This document shows positions 24,886-36,058 of a stretch of 64,000 bases of DNA, in pieces. A program made the translations under genes and the position numbers. Within the stretch, counting starts at the first letter, position 1. The number at the start of each line of letters is the position of its first letter. The DNA comes from Epiperipatus broadwayi. Lineage: Eukaryota > Onychophora > Udeonychophora > Euonychophora > Peripatidae. The stretch lies in contig JAQFVV010000030.1 of the NCBI GenBank assembly GCA_028023455.1, positions 9,512,876 through 9,576,875 of the forward strand, written 5' to 3'. The notes beneath the pieces are model-generated. The model was not told the origin of the DNA and did no database searches. It was given only the letters and a program-made list of their open reading frames with translations.

Positions 24886-25693
24886 ATGACAATTATCTCA
24901 TTTCAATACTATGCTATATATATATATATATATATTAAGAGTTCTACTAATGGTTGGATCAGTAATCAAATAAGTTCCTTATGATGAACCTAGTGATAAA
25001 TATTGTGATAATAATTTAATGTATAAATTAATAGTCATAGCCATAAATTTTAAAAGTTTTTATTGGCTTATCAATAAAGTAAATATTGACTATTATTGTT
25101 GCTAATAATGTGATTGGAAGTGATATTAATATTATTGATATTTCCACCTAGTGAAGCAATTTATTAAATATATTCGCGATGTCTTCCCATGCAAATTTTA
25201 TAAATATACAGCATCTTAAAAATTATATATATCAAATTTTACATCACATAATCATCATCTCTTATGCTAGCACATAATGCACACACATGTAAAGCTAATT
25301 TTGGAAAAATAATAGACAGAATGATTAGGTACAACATTAATTATAACAAGAACAAAATATTTAAAAAATATTTTAGTATAGTAGCAATTTTATTATTACA
25401 GCAAGATGATTTAAACTACATTTAATAGTAATATAAAGTTTTTTAACATAATATTCAAATATGTGTGTGTGCACGAATGGTTATGTAGTTGAATGTATTT
25501 AAAATTAATAGGCACAATTGTAAAATACTTTATTATTAGAGTAATAATTAGATTTATTATTAATTATAATGGAAACTTTAATTTAATATTTTAATATTAT
25601 TATTAATTTATTTATAAAACAATAATGTATATTTATTTTATTTTGATTTTTATTTAATGTAATTAGGTATTTTGATGTTTTAAAATAATATTA
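24886..25693. other. AT-rich intergenic DNA with a family A end fragment
   Basis: TACATCACATAATCATC followed by ATCTCTTATGCTAGCAC at about 25240-25274 matches the outer end of family A, isolated from any body. Otherwise unique AT-rich sequence. Confidence 0.45.
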
Positions 25694-26367
25694 ATCTACA
25701 ACAGCGTTTTTCAACCTTTTTGCCATGCGACCCAATAGACTTCATTGAAATAGTTCTACGACCCAAATATTTATTGCATAAATTATAATATAAAATAAAA
25801 GAGATATTACATCAGTACGATACTGTATATATGTATATATTCGGATCAAGTTGATAATATTTATAATGAACAAATAATTTGTAAGTTAAAGATTGAGTTA
25901 AAGTTAAACTACATATTTTTAATTTAAAGCTTAACACATTTGTTAATTACCAAAAAAAGTGTTTTCTTTTCGAATAAGGTTTTATTTATATACGAAATAC
26001 AACCATGTTTTAGTTACATTAATTTTTCACCACTGGCGCTGGTTGACGCTTTGGCTGCATTAATTTTAGTTGCATTTTTGGTTGCAATTTTTTGAACAAT
26101 TACATTTTGAAAATAATCATGAAATTTAACATTATGATTATTTAAGTTCAAATTTACAATTGAATTTGAGAAAACTACACAAAGCATAGGTAGTAGTACT
26201 TACTTTTTTTTATTATTATTATTAATACTAATATTTTCTTAAAATGTAAAAATATTTTTGCTATCAGATATTTATGTTTTTATTTTTTTCGTGCATATTT
26301 GCGCGACCTATTAAAAATTTAACGTTATTGGATCACGACCCCAAGGTTGAGAAATGCTGATCTATAA
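25694..26367. mobile_element. hAT-type nonautonomous DNA transposon (MITE)
   Basis: Element 25702-26359 (658 bp) starts CAGCGTTTTTCAACC and ends with the inverted counterpart GGTTGAGAAATGCTG; the CAGNG-TCAACC terminus is typical of hAT elements. Flanks ATCTACAA (25694-25701) and ATCTATAA (26360-26367) are an 8-bp target duplication with one mismatch, the hAT length. Subterminal TGCGACCCAATAGA and GGATCACGACCCC are also partly inverted. No transposase frame is present. Confidence 0.9.
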
Positions 26368-27185
26368 TTTAAAAATGACCAAATTTTTGTACTATAGACT
26401 TTAAAATTTTTTTTATAATAAATATCATCTGCTGGCTACCATTTTTTAACAACAGAATATTCTCATAAAAATTTGAAGGATTTTGGGTAAAATTTCTCAT
26501 CTCATTGATCTTATGAAAGAAACTTATAAATACACATACATGTTAAAAAGTTATTGTGTCACTTACTAATGTTTGCAGAAGGTGTAAATGCAAAATTAGT
26601 CATTTTGACACCCTGCATTAAAATGATGACTGAGAAGACAACTAAACATTCGCCTCTTTAATGGCAAATGTTCTTCTGAATGGAGAAACTAAATATATAA
26701 AAATATATATCATTTAATAATGAATTTAAAAGGGAAATCAAATATTTAAATTTAACTAGAAAAAATTTAAGTGTGCTTCATAGAATGCTACATTTTATTC
26801 GAACTGCATTATTTATTCATCTTTTCCCTAAATGAAAAATCTTGCTTGGAATTTATATTTGCTATACCAACATAAAACTTCAGATGAGTATTATAAAAGT
26901 AATGTGTATTAATAAATTAATGAATTGCCTTATATTTACAAAAATAATACTTAAAATTTGGGATATTTATTTTACATTTAATGTACTGGATTAAATACTA
27001 CTTAGAATGACCACAGTAATTTAAAGTTATGGATAATTATTATACAAATGACTGCTAATAAATGGAGTTATATTCATCAATATTTCATCTTCATAAATGT
27101 GCCTAGAGATTTTATAATCAATGAAAGTTTTGTCTTAAAGGATTCAATTATTGCATTTAATATCTAAGGAATATAAAACAAACAA
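26368..27185. other. AT-rich intergenic DNA
   Basis: No gene or repeat recognised. Confidence 0.4.
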
Positions 27186-27445
27186 GTAACAGCTTGTCAA
27201 ATATTCAAAACAAAACAACACTCTCCATATAGTAGTGCCATCTTGTGCTAACAAGAGCAATCAATGGATGCCAGAAGGCTTGTGCATAAAATAGGCATTA
27301 GATAGGGATTTTATGCACAAGCCTTCTGGCATCCATTGATTGCTCTTGTTAGCACAAGATGGCACTACTATATGGAGAGTGTTGTTTTGTTTTGAATTGT
27401 TTAATAACAATTATTGTGCTAGTATGAGATAGTGATCATGTGATG
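27186..27445. repeat. Family A near-perfect palindrome
   Basis: Two arms of roughly 100 bp, from CAAAACAAAACAACACTC to its complement, meet at about 27290. The arms are almost identical over the CAATGGATGCCAGAAGGC and CTTGTGCTAACAAGAGC blocks, so the pair looks recent or gene-converted. The hammerhead lies outside the retained part. Confidence 0.85.
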
Positions 27446-27459
27446 TTTAGTGGTTTAAC

Positions 27460-27925
27460 ACCAATCCTGCCTAATAGGATAATGGTGGCTATGGTTGTTA
27501 AAGAGCCAAAGACACCAAAATGTATGGGTGCTGAATTGAGTTCAGACCCATATGACTATATAAGCTATTGAGCTTGGATTGAAAATATTAATAGTGTTTT
27601 CAATTTCATTCTCATAGTTTTGTAGTTAAATAGAGTTAAAAGGTGGGTGCTGGAGGGTTGCATTAGATCCTAAGATCTAGGTGCAGTGCTCTCAGATCCA
27701 AGGCTCCTCACTGATGAAGGCCACAAGCCAGAAACTAGTCTGGGGATATTGGATGAGTAGGCATTAGATAGGGATTTTATGCACAAGCCTTCTGGCATCC
27801 ATTGATTGCTCTTGTTAGCACAAGATGGCACTACTATATGGAGAGTGTTGTTTTGTTTTGAATTGTTTAATAACAATTATTGTGCTAGTATGGGATAGTG
27901 ATCATGTGATGTTTAGTTGTCAAAT
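27460..27925 (+). repeat. Family A full-length unit with TATA-like box and hammerhead
   Basis: Longest plus unit. It starts at the AATCCTGCCTAATAGGAT block, carries GACTATATAAGCTATTG (TATA-like, about 27552), then the hammerhead and the common 3' part. It lies directly after the palindromic copy, in tandem with its right arm. The same 5' part is found again at 30.37 kb. A TATA-like box followed by a hammerhead is compatible with a Penelope-type terminal repeat that acts as promoter and processing site. The minus frame at 27876-27670 is a by-product. Confidence 0.75.
27696..27754 (+). ncRNA. Hammerhead ribozyme candidate HHR-1b
   Basis: CTGATGA at 27711-27717, GAAAC at 27731-27735, minimal stem III AC-TA-GT and cut predicted after GTC at 27740. 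Stem I is TCCTCA with TGGGGA, plus the distal ATCCAA with TTGGAT. It is identical over this span to HHR-1a, 22 kb away, including the A-A mismatch at the base of stem II. Confidence 0.75.
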
Positions 27926-28395
27926 ATTGTTTGGAAAGCTGATTATTAGTGAATTTGTACTTAAAAAGCTTGGCGTTCATTGTTAAGTATTTTTCATTAG
28001 GATTTCTTGTTGTTAAACTTATTCATTAGTATCCTTCAATCTTGTGAATGCTAATTTTATTGTTTTATGCAATTTAACTGATGTAAAGTTCATTTTGAAT
28101 TTAATATTGTGCAAAAAAACGTGTGAATATATTAGGATCTATTTATGAATATATAATTATATTTTGATACTCTATCATTATAAATATTAATGTAAAAAAA
28201 TACTAAGACAGAATTAAAATATTTAGTAAAATTTATTGTACGGAATATACTTTCAATGATTTCGTATCATATTCATGATTAGGCTGCTGAGAACATTAAC
28301 ATTTTGCTGATTTGAGTGCTATTTCATAATTACATATTCATTTATATATATATTAATTGTAATATTCTCATGGATAAATGAAGAATTCATAGTAT
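27926..28395. other. AT-rich intergenic DNA
   Basis: No gene or repeat recognised. Confidence 0.4.
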
Positions 28396-28735
28396 TATTT
28401 CCAGGGGCTTCCATGTAATAAAAATATAATATCTAAATAACTGATGTTGCAGTACAATAACAAGTCCTTATCTCAGAACATCTTCTTTCTCAAATCATAA
28501 GAATGTGTGTTGTGAGACTTGAAATTATTTTTTTCCTTTGTTATTTTCTCCTCATGCTCAAATTCTATTGGTTGAGAAGTTTTAAAAAATATTTTATCCT
28601 CCAATAGCTTTTTCCAAATATTGTTAATTTTCTTTAATTCACACTTTACATTTATGTTCTTAGGTCTTTTTAAAATCCCCATAGCTTCCCTTTGCAATCC
28701 CTGGTCTTATTGTTAATTTTTGACAGTATATAATA
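28396..28735 (-). pseudogene. PLE-1 3' fragment, minus arm of an inverted pair
   Basis: Minus-strand frame 28697-28473 (74 residues: KRPKNINVKCELKKINNIWK, then LLEDKIFFKTSQPIEFEHEE) is the region C-terminal to the GIY-YIG domain in PLE-1; the same text is encoded at 4.8-5.0 kb. It ends with a GTACTGCAACATCAG block, the PLE-1 3' end. The GIY-YIG core itself is lost from this arm. Confidence 0.75.
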
Positions 28736-28739
28736 AGAA

Positions 28740-29410
28740 AAAATATTTTGATACTTCAAAAATTAAGACTGTTTTGCCATGAATAAAGAGAGTAATTGAT
28801 AAATTTGGTAATGTTTTACAGAAAAATATTACCCACACAATTTGTACTACGTTTTAAAAAAATGTATCTCCATGTCCTAAAGATGAAAATCCTTTGGAGA
28901 GTCATGATATATATGAAATTTTATATGGAGTTTGTTTACATTCATACACTGGACAGACCAATCTAAGAATAAACATAAGAAAGAAAGAACACATTTTGAA
29001 AGTTAGAGAAAAATCTAACTCATCAGCCATTTATCTTCACAAATTAAATTAACTAACCATGACATCAATTTTAATAAAACACATATTTTGACAAAAATTG
29101 AACAATATGATCAGAGACTGCTAAGGGAAGATATATAGATTTTTAAAAGAGCATAAATGAAAAGTGTGAATTAAAGAAAATTAACAATATTTGGAAAAAG
29201 CTATGCTATCATCTGATAAAATATTTTTTAAAACTTCTCAACCAATAGAATTTGAGAATGAGGAGAAAATAACAAAGGAAAAAAATAATAATTTTAGATC
29301 TCACCAGACATGTTCCAATGATTTGAAAAAGAAGAAGCTCTGAAAAATATATTTGTTATTGTACTAAAATGTCAGCTATTTAGCTATTATATTTTTATTA
29401 CATGTAAGCT
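28740..29410 (+). pseudogene. PLE-1 GIY-YIG fragment, plus arm of an inverted pair
   Basis: The plus strand encodes YEILYGVCLHSYTGQTNLRI at about 28914-28973, with the Tyr-Ile-Gly core changed to Tyr-Thr-Gly, then NIRKKEHILKVREKSNSSA. Numerous stops and shifts break it. Downstream it repeats the region of the minus arm and ends at the TACTAAAATGTCAGC block near 29365. Together the arms form a head-to-head pair truncated at different 5' points. Confidence 0.82.
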
Positions 29411-29514
29411 CCCAGAAATATACATATATATTAAAAGCCTAATGCAAACTAAATAAAATAATTAAATTTATCCCAAATTCAAAACTAAACAAGATTAGTC
29501 ACAGAAAACAAACT

Positions 29515-29722
29515 CTTATTAAAACAGGTCAAAACTCACTATACATATTACCACACAGCAAGTTAGAGTAATCAATGGATGCCAGAAGCTTGTGCATAAA
29601 ATTCCCATCTAATACCTACTCATCCAATATACCCAGACTAATATGTATAGTGAGTTTTTGCCTGTTTTAATAACAGTTGTAAGCAAGCATAAGAAATGGT
29701 GATCATGTGATGTTTATTGGCT
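29515..29722. repeat. Family A repeat, long minus arm with short plus arm
   Basis: Left arm from TTAAAACAGGTCAAAACTC to the CAATATACCCAGACTAA segment, where only the start of the inverted hammerhead remains. The right arm is cut back to TATGTATAGTGAG through GATCATGTGATG. Confidence 0.75.
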
Positions 29723-30295
29723 TAAAACAAACTATAATACAATCATTGGTTTTCCTGCCAAAGCAGATTTCTCAAGTCCAAAGGCCTTAAAACATACTAA
29801 TTATTAACCAGAATTCTCCATTACACCTCCCCCCCCCACACACACACTTAATATTAAAAAAATTCTTAAACAAGTTTATTGCTTAAGAATCATAATTTTT
29901 TAATAATAAATTTTTTTTTTAATTTTTCTTTTTATTTCATTTCTTTCAAAGAAGATATAACCTTAGCTTCTTCAAAACTAATAGTGTGTCCTGTATCTCT
30001 TTCATGGATAAATATATAATTAACCTTAAATATATGTAAACAAATCTGGAGAGATGGAAGCTCTGGGTATCATGCATAATACTCCTTCTGTAAGGGTCAT
30101 ATTACACTAAAAAATTGACAAATTACTCTGAATATATCAGGGACAACCTTTTCCTATATCAGTCTTGAAATACTAATAATAATTGACACAAATAAAATAA
30201 TTGTTTATTGCCATTATAGTATTTATATAAAATGAAGAGTTCTTATATATTTGTTAGAATTATAGGAAGAGCTCCAAAGTAGCTGAACAAGAAAG
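29723..30295. other. Intergenic DNA
   Basis: Short C and T runs near 29828 and 29909. No gene recognised. Confidence 0.4.
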
Positions 30296-30765
30296 TTATT
30301 AACCAATAAACATCACATGATCACCATTTCTTATGACTGCTTATAACTATTATTGTCATAAAATCAATCTTGCCTAATAGGATATTGGTGGCTATGGTTA
30401 TTAAAAAACCAAAGACACCAAAATGTATAGGTACTGAACTGAGTTCAGACCTATATGATTATATAAGCTAAAGAGTTTGGATTGTAAATATTATTGTGTT
30501 TTCAGTTTAAGACACATAGTTTTGTAGTTAAATAGAGATGGCTGCTGGAGTGTTGCATCGGATCTTAAGATCTAGGTGCAATGCTCTCAGATCCAAGACT
30601 CCTTACTGGTGAAGGCCACAAGCCAGAAACTAATCTAAAGATTTTGGATGAGTAGGCACTAGATGGGGATTTTATGCACAAGCCTTTTGGCATCCAATGA
30701 TTACTCTGGCTTGCACTGAGTGGCAATACTGTATGGAGAGTTTTGCCTGTTTTAAGAAAGTTATT
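30296..30765 (+). repeat. Family A long unit with hammerhead
   Basis: A short inverted left end (ACATCACATGATCACCATTT) is followed by the long plus unit, including ATTATATAAGCTAAAGAG (TATA-like, about 30458), hammerhead and 3' part. It ends at GTTTTGCCTGTTTTAAG. Confidence 0.75.
30591..30649 (+). ncRNA. Decayed hammerhead candidate HHR-1c
   Basis: CTGGTGA (30606-30612) differs from the consensus at the variable position 7 of the core. GAAAC (30626-30630) is intact. Stem III has mutated to AC-TA-AT and the 3' strand of stem I reads TAAAG, but the distal ATCCAA/TTGGAT pairing is kept. Probably inactive. Confidence 0.6.
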
Positions 30766-32599
30766 CTAAAATGTATGTATGCTTCAGAGTGGTTTGTTCA
30801 TTTTTTAATGTAATAGGATAATTGTGAAAAATATATTATGCAAGATAATTGGAATTGATATTTCTGTAGATTTATTTATATATATGGAATAGTAATACCT
30901 GCCATATGTGATATTAATAATATAATTATTACACATAAAAGCTGTATTAAAAGAAATCCCTATTTAAATGCTGTGAAAACATTAAAAGAAAAATATATAA
31001 GTTTGTCATAAACATATATAGATATAATATACAAAATATACTTCCTTAATATTATAATGACAACTTATCAAAAATATATATTAATATGAATACATTATGA
31101 AAAAATATAATTTAAAAAATAAAAGTTTTAAACGATAGTTTGATAAAAAAAACCCAACACTATAATTTAATTTACACAATAAACTTTGATGAGCTCTAGG
31201 GTTTGATATTTTAAAATAAAGTAATGAATACTTTTACATCATTATTAAGCCAATCAGTAATATGTTCTAAAAATATCTTTTTTCTACACACAATCCTGTG
31301 TTCTATAGATGTAAAGAACTGTTTAAACTCTTAAGATTGGTAAGTAATGTTTTTGTTTTGATGTTTTACCTTCATTTCATGTCTATAACCTTAGAAATTA
31401 TTACACTTTTAGTTTGTGAATATTGGGGATAAGTAGTTTTTCTTTCTCTCTAAAGAATAATTTAACTACTATCAGAGGACTTATTAATTAAGATAAGTGT
31501 TTACTCAAACAAAGGTCGTTTGAAGTAATATTATTTCTCTTTATCATTTTTTTTAAATATCTTAATTATAGTTCATTTTATTATAATTTAGCTTATAAAT
31601 ATTTGACAACTGTCATTAAAATCTTTTCTTATTTCAAATATATTTTATGCATATTTAATGACACTCACATTTAAGTCTAAGATATTCTAATGTCTTGCAT
31701 TAGATTATTTAAAAACTTTAATTACACCATATATTGATTTTAAATATTACTAATGTGAAATGTTTTTAAATATTACAACTAAACTTTTTGAATTATTTTT
31801 ATCAACTCTATAATATGTAATTACTTGTAATATTTATTAGCTATTTCTATAAATATTACACTTTGTAAAATAAAAAAAAGACATATGCTTAAAAAATAAA
31901 TAAATATTATTTTTAACTATGGAAATAAATTTATATAAATTTATTTTAATGTAATGTTTATCATTCTTTTAGATCAAATCGTTTTATTTCTAACAACTCT
32001 TGCCAATTTTCTGTCATATATCCTTCTATGGCAGACATTTATCTAACTAAATTTATTATTTTAATGACCTCATGCAATGAAATAATATCTATCAGTTAGA
32101 CATCAGAACATTCATATCTTATCATCAACTAAAATAAAAATACATTAAAGAGAAAATAGATTTTACTTTGAATACTTTTATCTTCTATTTTATGCTAGTA
32201 TTAACTAGCATAAAATGGATCTTAATTTAAAGCAAAAGGTTACAGATTCAATTCTTATTACAATTTTTTTTTTACTCATCCTAATAAATTAATATAATAG
32301 TTTGAAAATAATCTACAACCAGGCAGCAGGTATTCTTTCTAGGAGAAAGTTAACATAAACTTAATAGGCACTTAAAAATATTTTTCTTCATAAGAAAAAG
32401 ATAATTAGATAAATTATTTAATTTGTAACTTGTTAAATGAATATTAAATTATCTTTCCTATGGAGTTTTACAAGCAATATAGGTACATAATTTTCTGCCA
32501 TTCTATTCTAGGCAGTCAAAAATCAATTTCATGTTTATTAAAAATTCATTTTAAAAATTCGTTTTTTGAGCAAGGATTTAAATTGGTGCATGAAATTTA
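30766..32599. other. Very AT-rich intergenic DNA
   Basis: No gene or repeat recognised over about 1.8 kb. Confidence 0.45.
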
Positions 32600-33560
32600 A
32601 ATTAGTAATGACCTTAATTTCTCATAAACAAACATTGGTGTCAATATACTATGTGCTCGATGCCATTTTGAATTATATAACTCATCCAAAACCCCTGCTG
32701 ATACATTCAAGCATTAAATGACATTGATTAACAACATGTGGTTTCAAAAAATGGTAGTTACAAAATCACAAATTTCATCATTAATTAAAAAATCAAAATA
32801 CAAAGTTTGCAATTGTCATTGAGTATTTAAAATTTCTAATTTTGATCCATATTTAACATTTAATAAAAAAATCAAATGATGTGAGTAAATACTTTGAATT
32901 AACATATATTATCACAATTTACATAAATCTTTCAAAAATCAAAATGCAATTTACATTTGTTTTAAGCCTATGAAAGAAATCAAAAGGCAATTTACATTTT
33001 CTACTTTAAAAAAAAATATAAAATACCTAATTAACCTATTTTTCATTAATATGCCAAAAGATTATAACTTATAAAATAGGAAATACAGCATATTATTTTT
33101 ACAAATAATAGGATTTTAGTTTTTTTTTTTTACCAGAAATTCTTTACTCGCTACTGCTAGTCACTTGAAGGTTTTTTATTTTTTATTTTAAAATATTAAA
33201 TGTAAATTGCTTTTTGATTTCTTTCATAGGCTTATAACAAATGTAAATTACATTTTAATTTTTGAAAAATTTATGTAGTGATAACATATGTTAATGCAAA
33301 GTATTTACTCACAGGATGTGTTTTATTTTTTATTAAATATTAAATATGGATCAAAATTAGGATTTGATTTTTAAATACTCAATGACAATTGCAAACTTTG
33401 CATTTTGATTTTTTAATTAATGATGAAATTTGCAATTTTGTAACCACCACTGTTTGAAATCCCATGTTGATAATGGATGTCATTTATCTCTTGAATATGT
33501 CAGTGGGGATTTTGGGTGAGTTATAAAATTCAAAATGGCATCGAGAACCATCTATATCGG
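32600..33560. repeat. Large foldback: ~400-bp inverted arms
   Basis: Left arm (about 32640-33020) and right arm (about 33190-33550) are reverse complements with many substitutions. Matching blocks include CGATGCCATTTTGAATTATA with AATTCAAAATGGCATCGAG, and CCTATGAAAGAAATCAAAAG with its complement near 33215. The spacer of about 170 bp contains a T run. No coding sequence. It abuts the 3' side of the minus-strand PLE-2 relic. Confidence 0.82.
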
Positions 33561-34578
33561 CACCCAAACATTTTTAATATATATATAAATCAAAACATCA
33601 AATTCTTTTTAAATCTTGTTTTTATATGACTATTATAAAAAATATAAGCATACACCAATGTTTCAACTATTTTACAATATAGTCTTTATCAATGAAAATA
33701 AAAAATATAAAATCAATAATACATATAAATATCAATATTGCAAATAATTCCAAAAAAATAAAAAACACTAAAAAAATACTCTTTACCTCAAATTCTTTTT
33801 ATTTCAACAATTTCAAACATAATCAAATTTTTTATATTTATATACATTATTTAAAAATACCCCCAAAATTCTATTAACAATTCTAATTAGTTTCTTTTTC
33901 CTTTTCAATTAACTAATCTAAAAATACCCCCCAACAAATCTACTATTTTCCTTTTTTCTTTTCAATTAAGATTCTATTTAATCCAGGCTTAATTTCTTTA
34001 ATATAAATTCCTTCCTTTATTATTTTTTCATAGTATGATTTTATATATTCTAAAGGTTTTATTTCAAAATTGTTATGTGTAAATTTAGTCATATGATTAT
34101 ACAGCAGAATTCTTATCACTTAAATGCTGTTTTAGTCTAGTTTCCAATTTATTTTTTACAGTCCCAACATATGACATCTCTATATTATTTTTAATACAAT
34201 TCAAATATTTTATTATGTAAAGTGAATTCATAATTTCTAAAGTATTACACTTCCTATTATTATTAATTAAAAAACTTAAACTTTTTTTCTTCTATTTATC
34301 ATTTTAAATAATTTCCTAACTTTAACAAACAAATCTTTTGAAATATTGAAACCAATATAAATTACTTTATTTTTATTATTATTAGTAATCTTATTTAATC
34401 ATATTCTATTTGTTATTTTATCAATATTTTTATTAGAAAATAAACCTTTAATAATATCGCTAGAATAATCAATTATAAAACATTATTGCTTTATCACATT
34501 AATCTCACTTTTAAGCAAATTATTGTATGAACATAATTTAGTTGCTCTTTGAATTCTATTATTGATTATATTTATTTT

Positions 34579-36058
34579 ACAGTACTTAAATATTAGTACT
34601 GCAATGTAAGAAAGATGGTATACCTTTTCATATTCATGATGTGTCTAACCTTGCAATCCTATCAAATAAACCCTGCGATCTCATCCAATCTCATTTAATA
34701 ATGTGATAAATTTATACTTTCATTTATTGTCCAGATTTTATTTGGACAAGTTCTGCTCAAAGTGTTTTTTACTTCACTGCTGATTTATTTTTAATTTTCA
34801 GATTAATACTACAAAAAATTTTTTTCAAAAAGAGTACAAACTAATGAACATTTTACCCACTACTGAGATCACTGTGGTCAGATACATTCACACTTCAGAC
34901 AAGCAATGGTGTTGTAACATTCCTGGATGTAATAATAAACTAAGCCTTCATAAGGGAATGTGGTTAGAGTGTTACAGAATTCCATTTTTGATGGCAATCT
35001 GATTTATTTACAGCTGAGTTCTACAAATTAACATCCATAGAATGGGGGGAAACAGATCTTGGTTTAGCAGAGAAAAATGTAAAATTGAAGACCCTAACAA
35101 AATTGTTGAAATTAACAAGAGCCTTTTGCACAAAAAGAAAAAAAATTCAGACAAATTTTTCCAGAATAGTGGATGTTTGATGGCTTGTGCAGGGAGACTG
35201 ACAAGTGTTTCCTTATGAGAATTAATGGTAGAAGAGTGGCAACTCTGATGGAAGTTATCCAACAAAATGTGGAAGAGAAATCAATTTATTTAGACTGTTG
35301 GAAAGCCAATAAAACTTCTGAATTATGAACTGCCAGTTACCAATCATTTTCATGTGAATCATACTGGACGACATAAAAAAAAAATGAATCCACCACATTG
35401 AATAAATAATAAAAGTGTAATAATTTAATTTTTTTGTTTTTGAAAAAAATACATTTACTACTTATTAACATTTCTGGTAAACATCCCATGCAGGCATTAT
35501 ATTGCACAATCACATGTTAAGTAAGTCTCCATTTTGGAAAAAATAAAAAAAATTGCTTTTAGTCTCCATTTTGAAACAAAATTTTATCCACTTTAAAGTA
35601 GAATAGACAAAGTGATTGTTTCATCATATGATATGTATATATTTTAAGCATTTTGTAATGTAATTTAGTGATTGTTTTGTCCATATTTAAAGTATCATTT
35701 GGGAATTGCATAAAACTCTCAGATTTATTTTTGTGTGAAATTCATATTTTTAATATTGTTGACATTAATGTTTTTAGTATTGTTAAATTTAGTCTGATGC
35801 AATTATTGTAATGTATCAGAAGTGCTACACTTTTTCACATATGTATTCAGGCTGTTAACTTTGTAAATCTTATGAAAATATCATACACATGATCCATTTT
35901 GACAAATTTATCATTTTATGTTTGTACAAGATCCAAAGGTGCACATTGTTTGGTCAGATCACAAGATTAGAAAGTTATCAGCAGATTGTTATGAATGTGA
36001 AAAGGTGTAGCAGGTCTAATACATGCTTCATGTTGCAGGACTAATACTAAAGTACCTA
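34579..36058 (+). mobile_element. Merlin-type DNA transposon inserted in PLE-2
   Basis: Element 34589-36048 starts AATATTAGTACTGCAA and ends with the inverted counterpart of AGTATTAGTCCTGCAA. A second matched block (CCTTTTCATATTCAT on the left and ATGAATGTGAAAAGG on the right) supports terminal inverted repeats of about 60 bp. Flanks ACAGTACTTA and AAAGTACCTA match at 8 of 10 positions, in the range of Merlin target duplications (8-9 bp). The internal transposase relic and the clean split of the PLE reading frame confirm a nested insertion. Confidence 0.82.
34880..35400 (+). pseudogene. Merlin / IS1016-like transposase relic
   Basis: The plus strand encodes, in broken frames, an N-terminal zinc-ribbon-like part (WCCNIPGCNNKLSLHKGMWL), then NKIVEINKSLLHKKKKNS, which corresponds to the VEIDES-F-RRK block around the first catalytic Asp (here Asn). 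Next comes MFDGLCRETDKCFLMRING with RRVATLMEVI, and YLDCWKANKTSEL, the DCW-Y block with the second acidic residue. Frameshifts near 35165 and a stop near 35327 inactivate it. The order and spacing match DDE transposases of the Merlin superfamily. Confidence 0.8.

Noticed and set aside
21872-24984. Small open frames in the 21.8-25 kb region
   Set aside because: All lie inside family B copies and differ from copy to copy; they are repeat translations.
27670-27876. Recurrent peptide ending NQWMPEGLCIKS with LSNAYSSNIPRLVSG at 5.6, 11.9 and 27.7 kb
   Set aside because: Its repetition looks protein-like, but it is the antisense translation of the hammerhead-bearing part of family A. Conservation follows the DNA repeat, and the frames break outside it.
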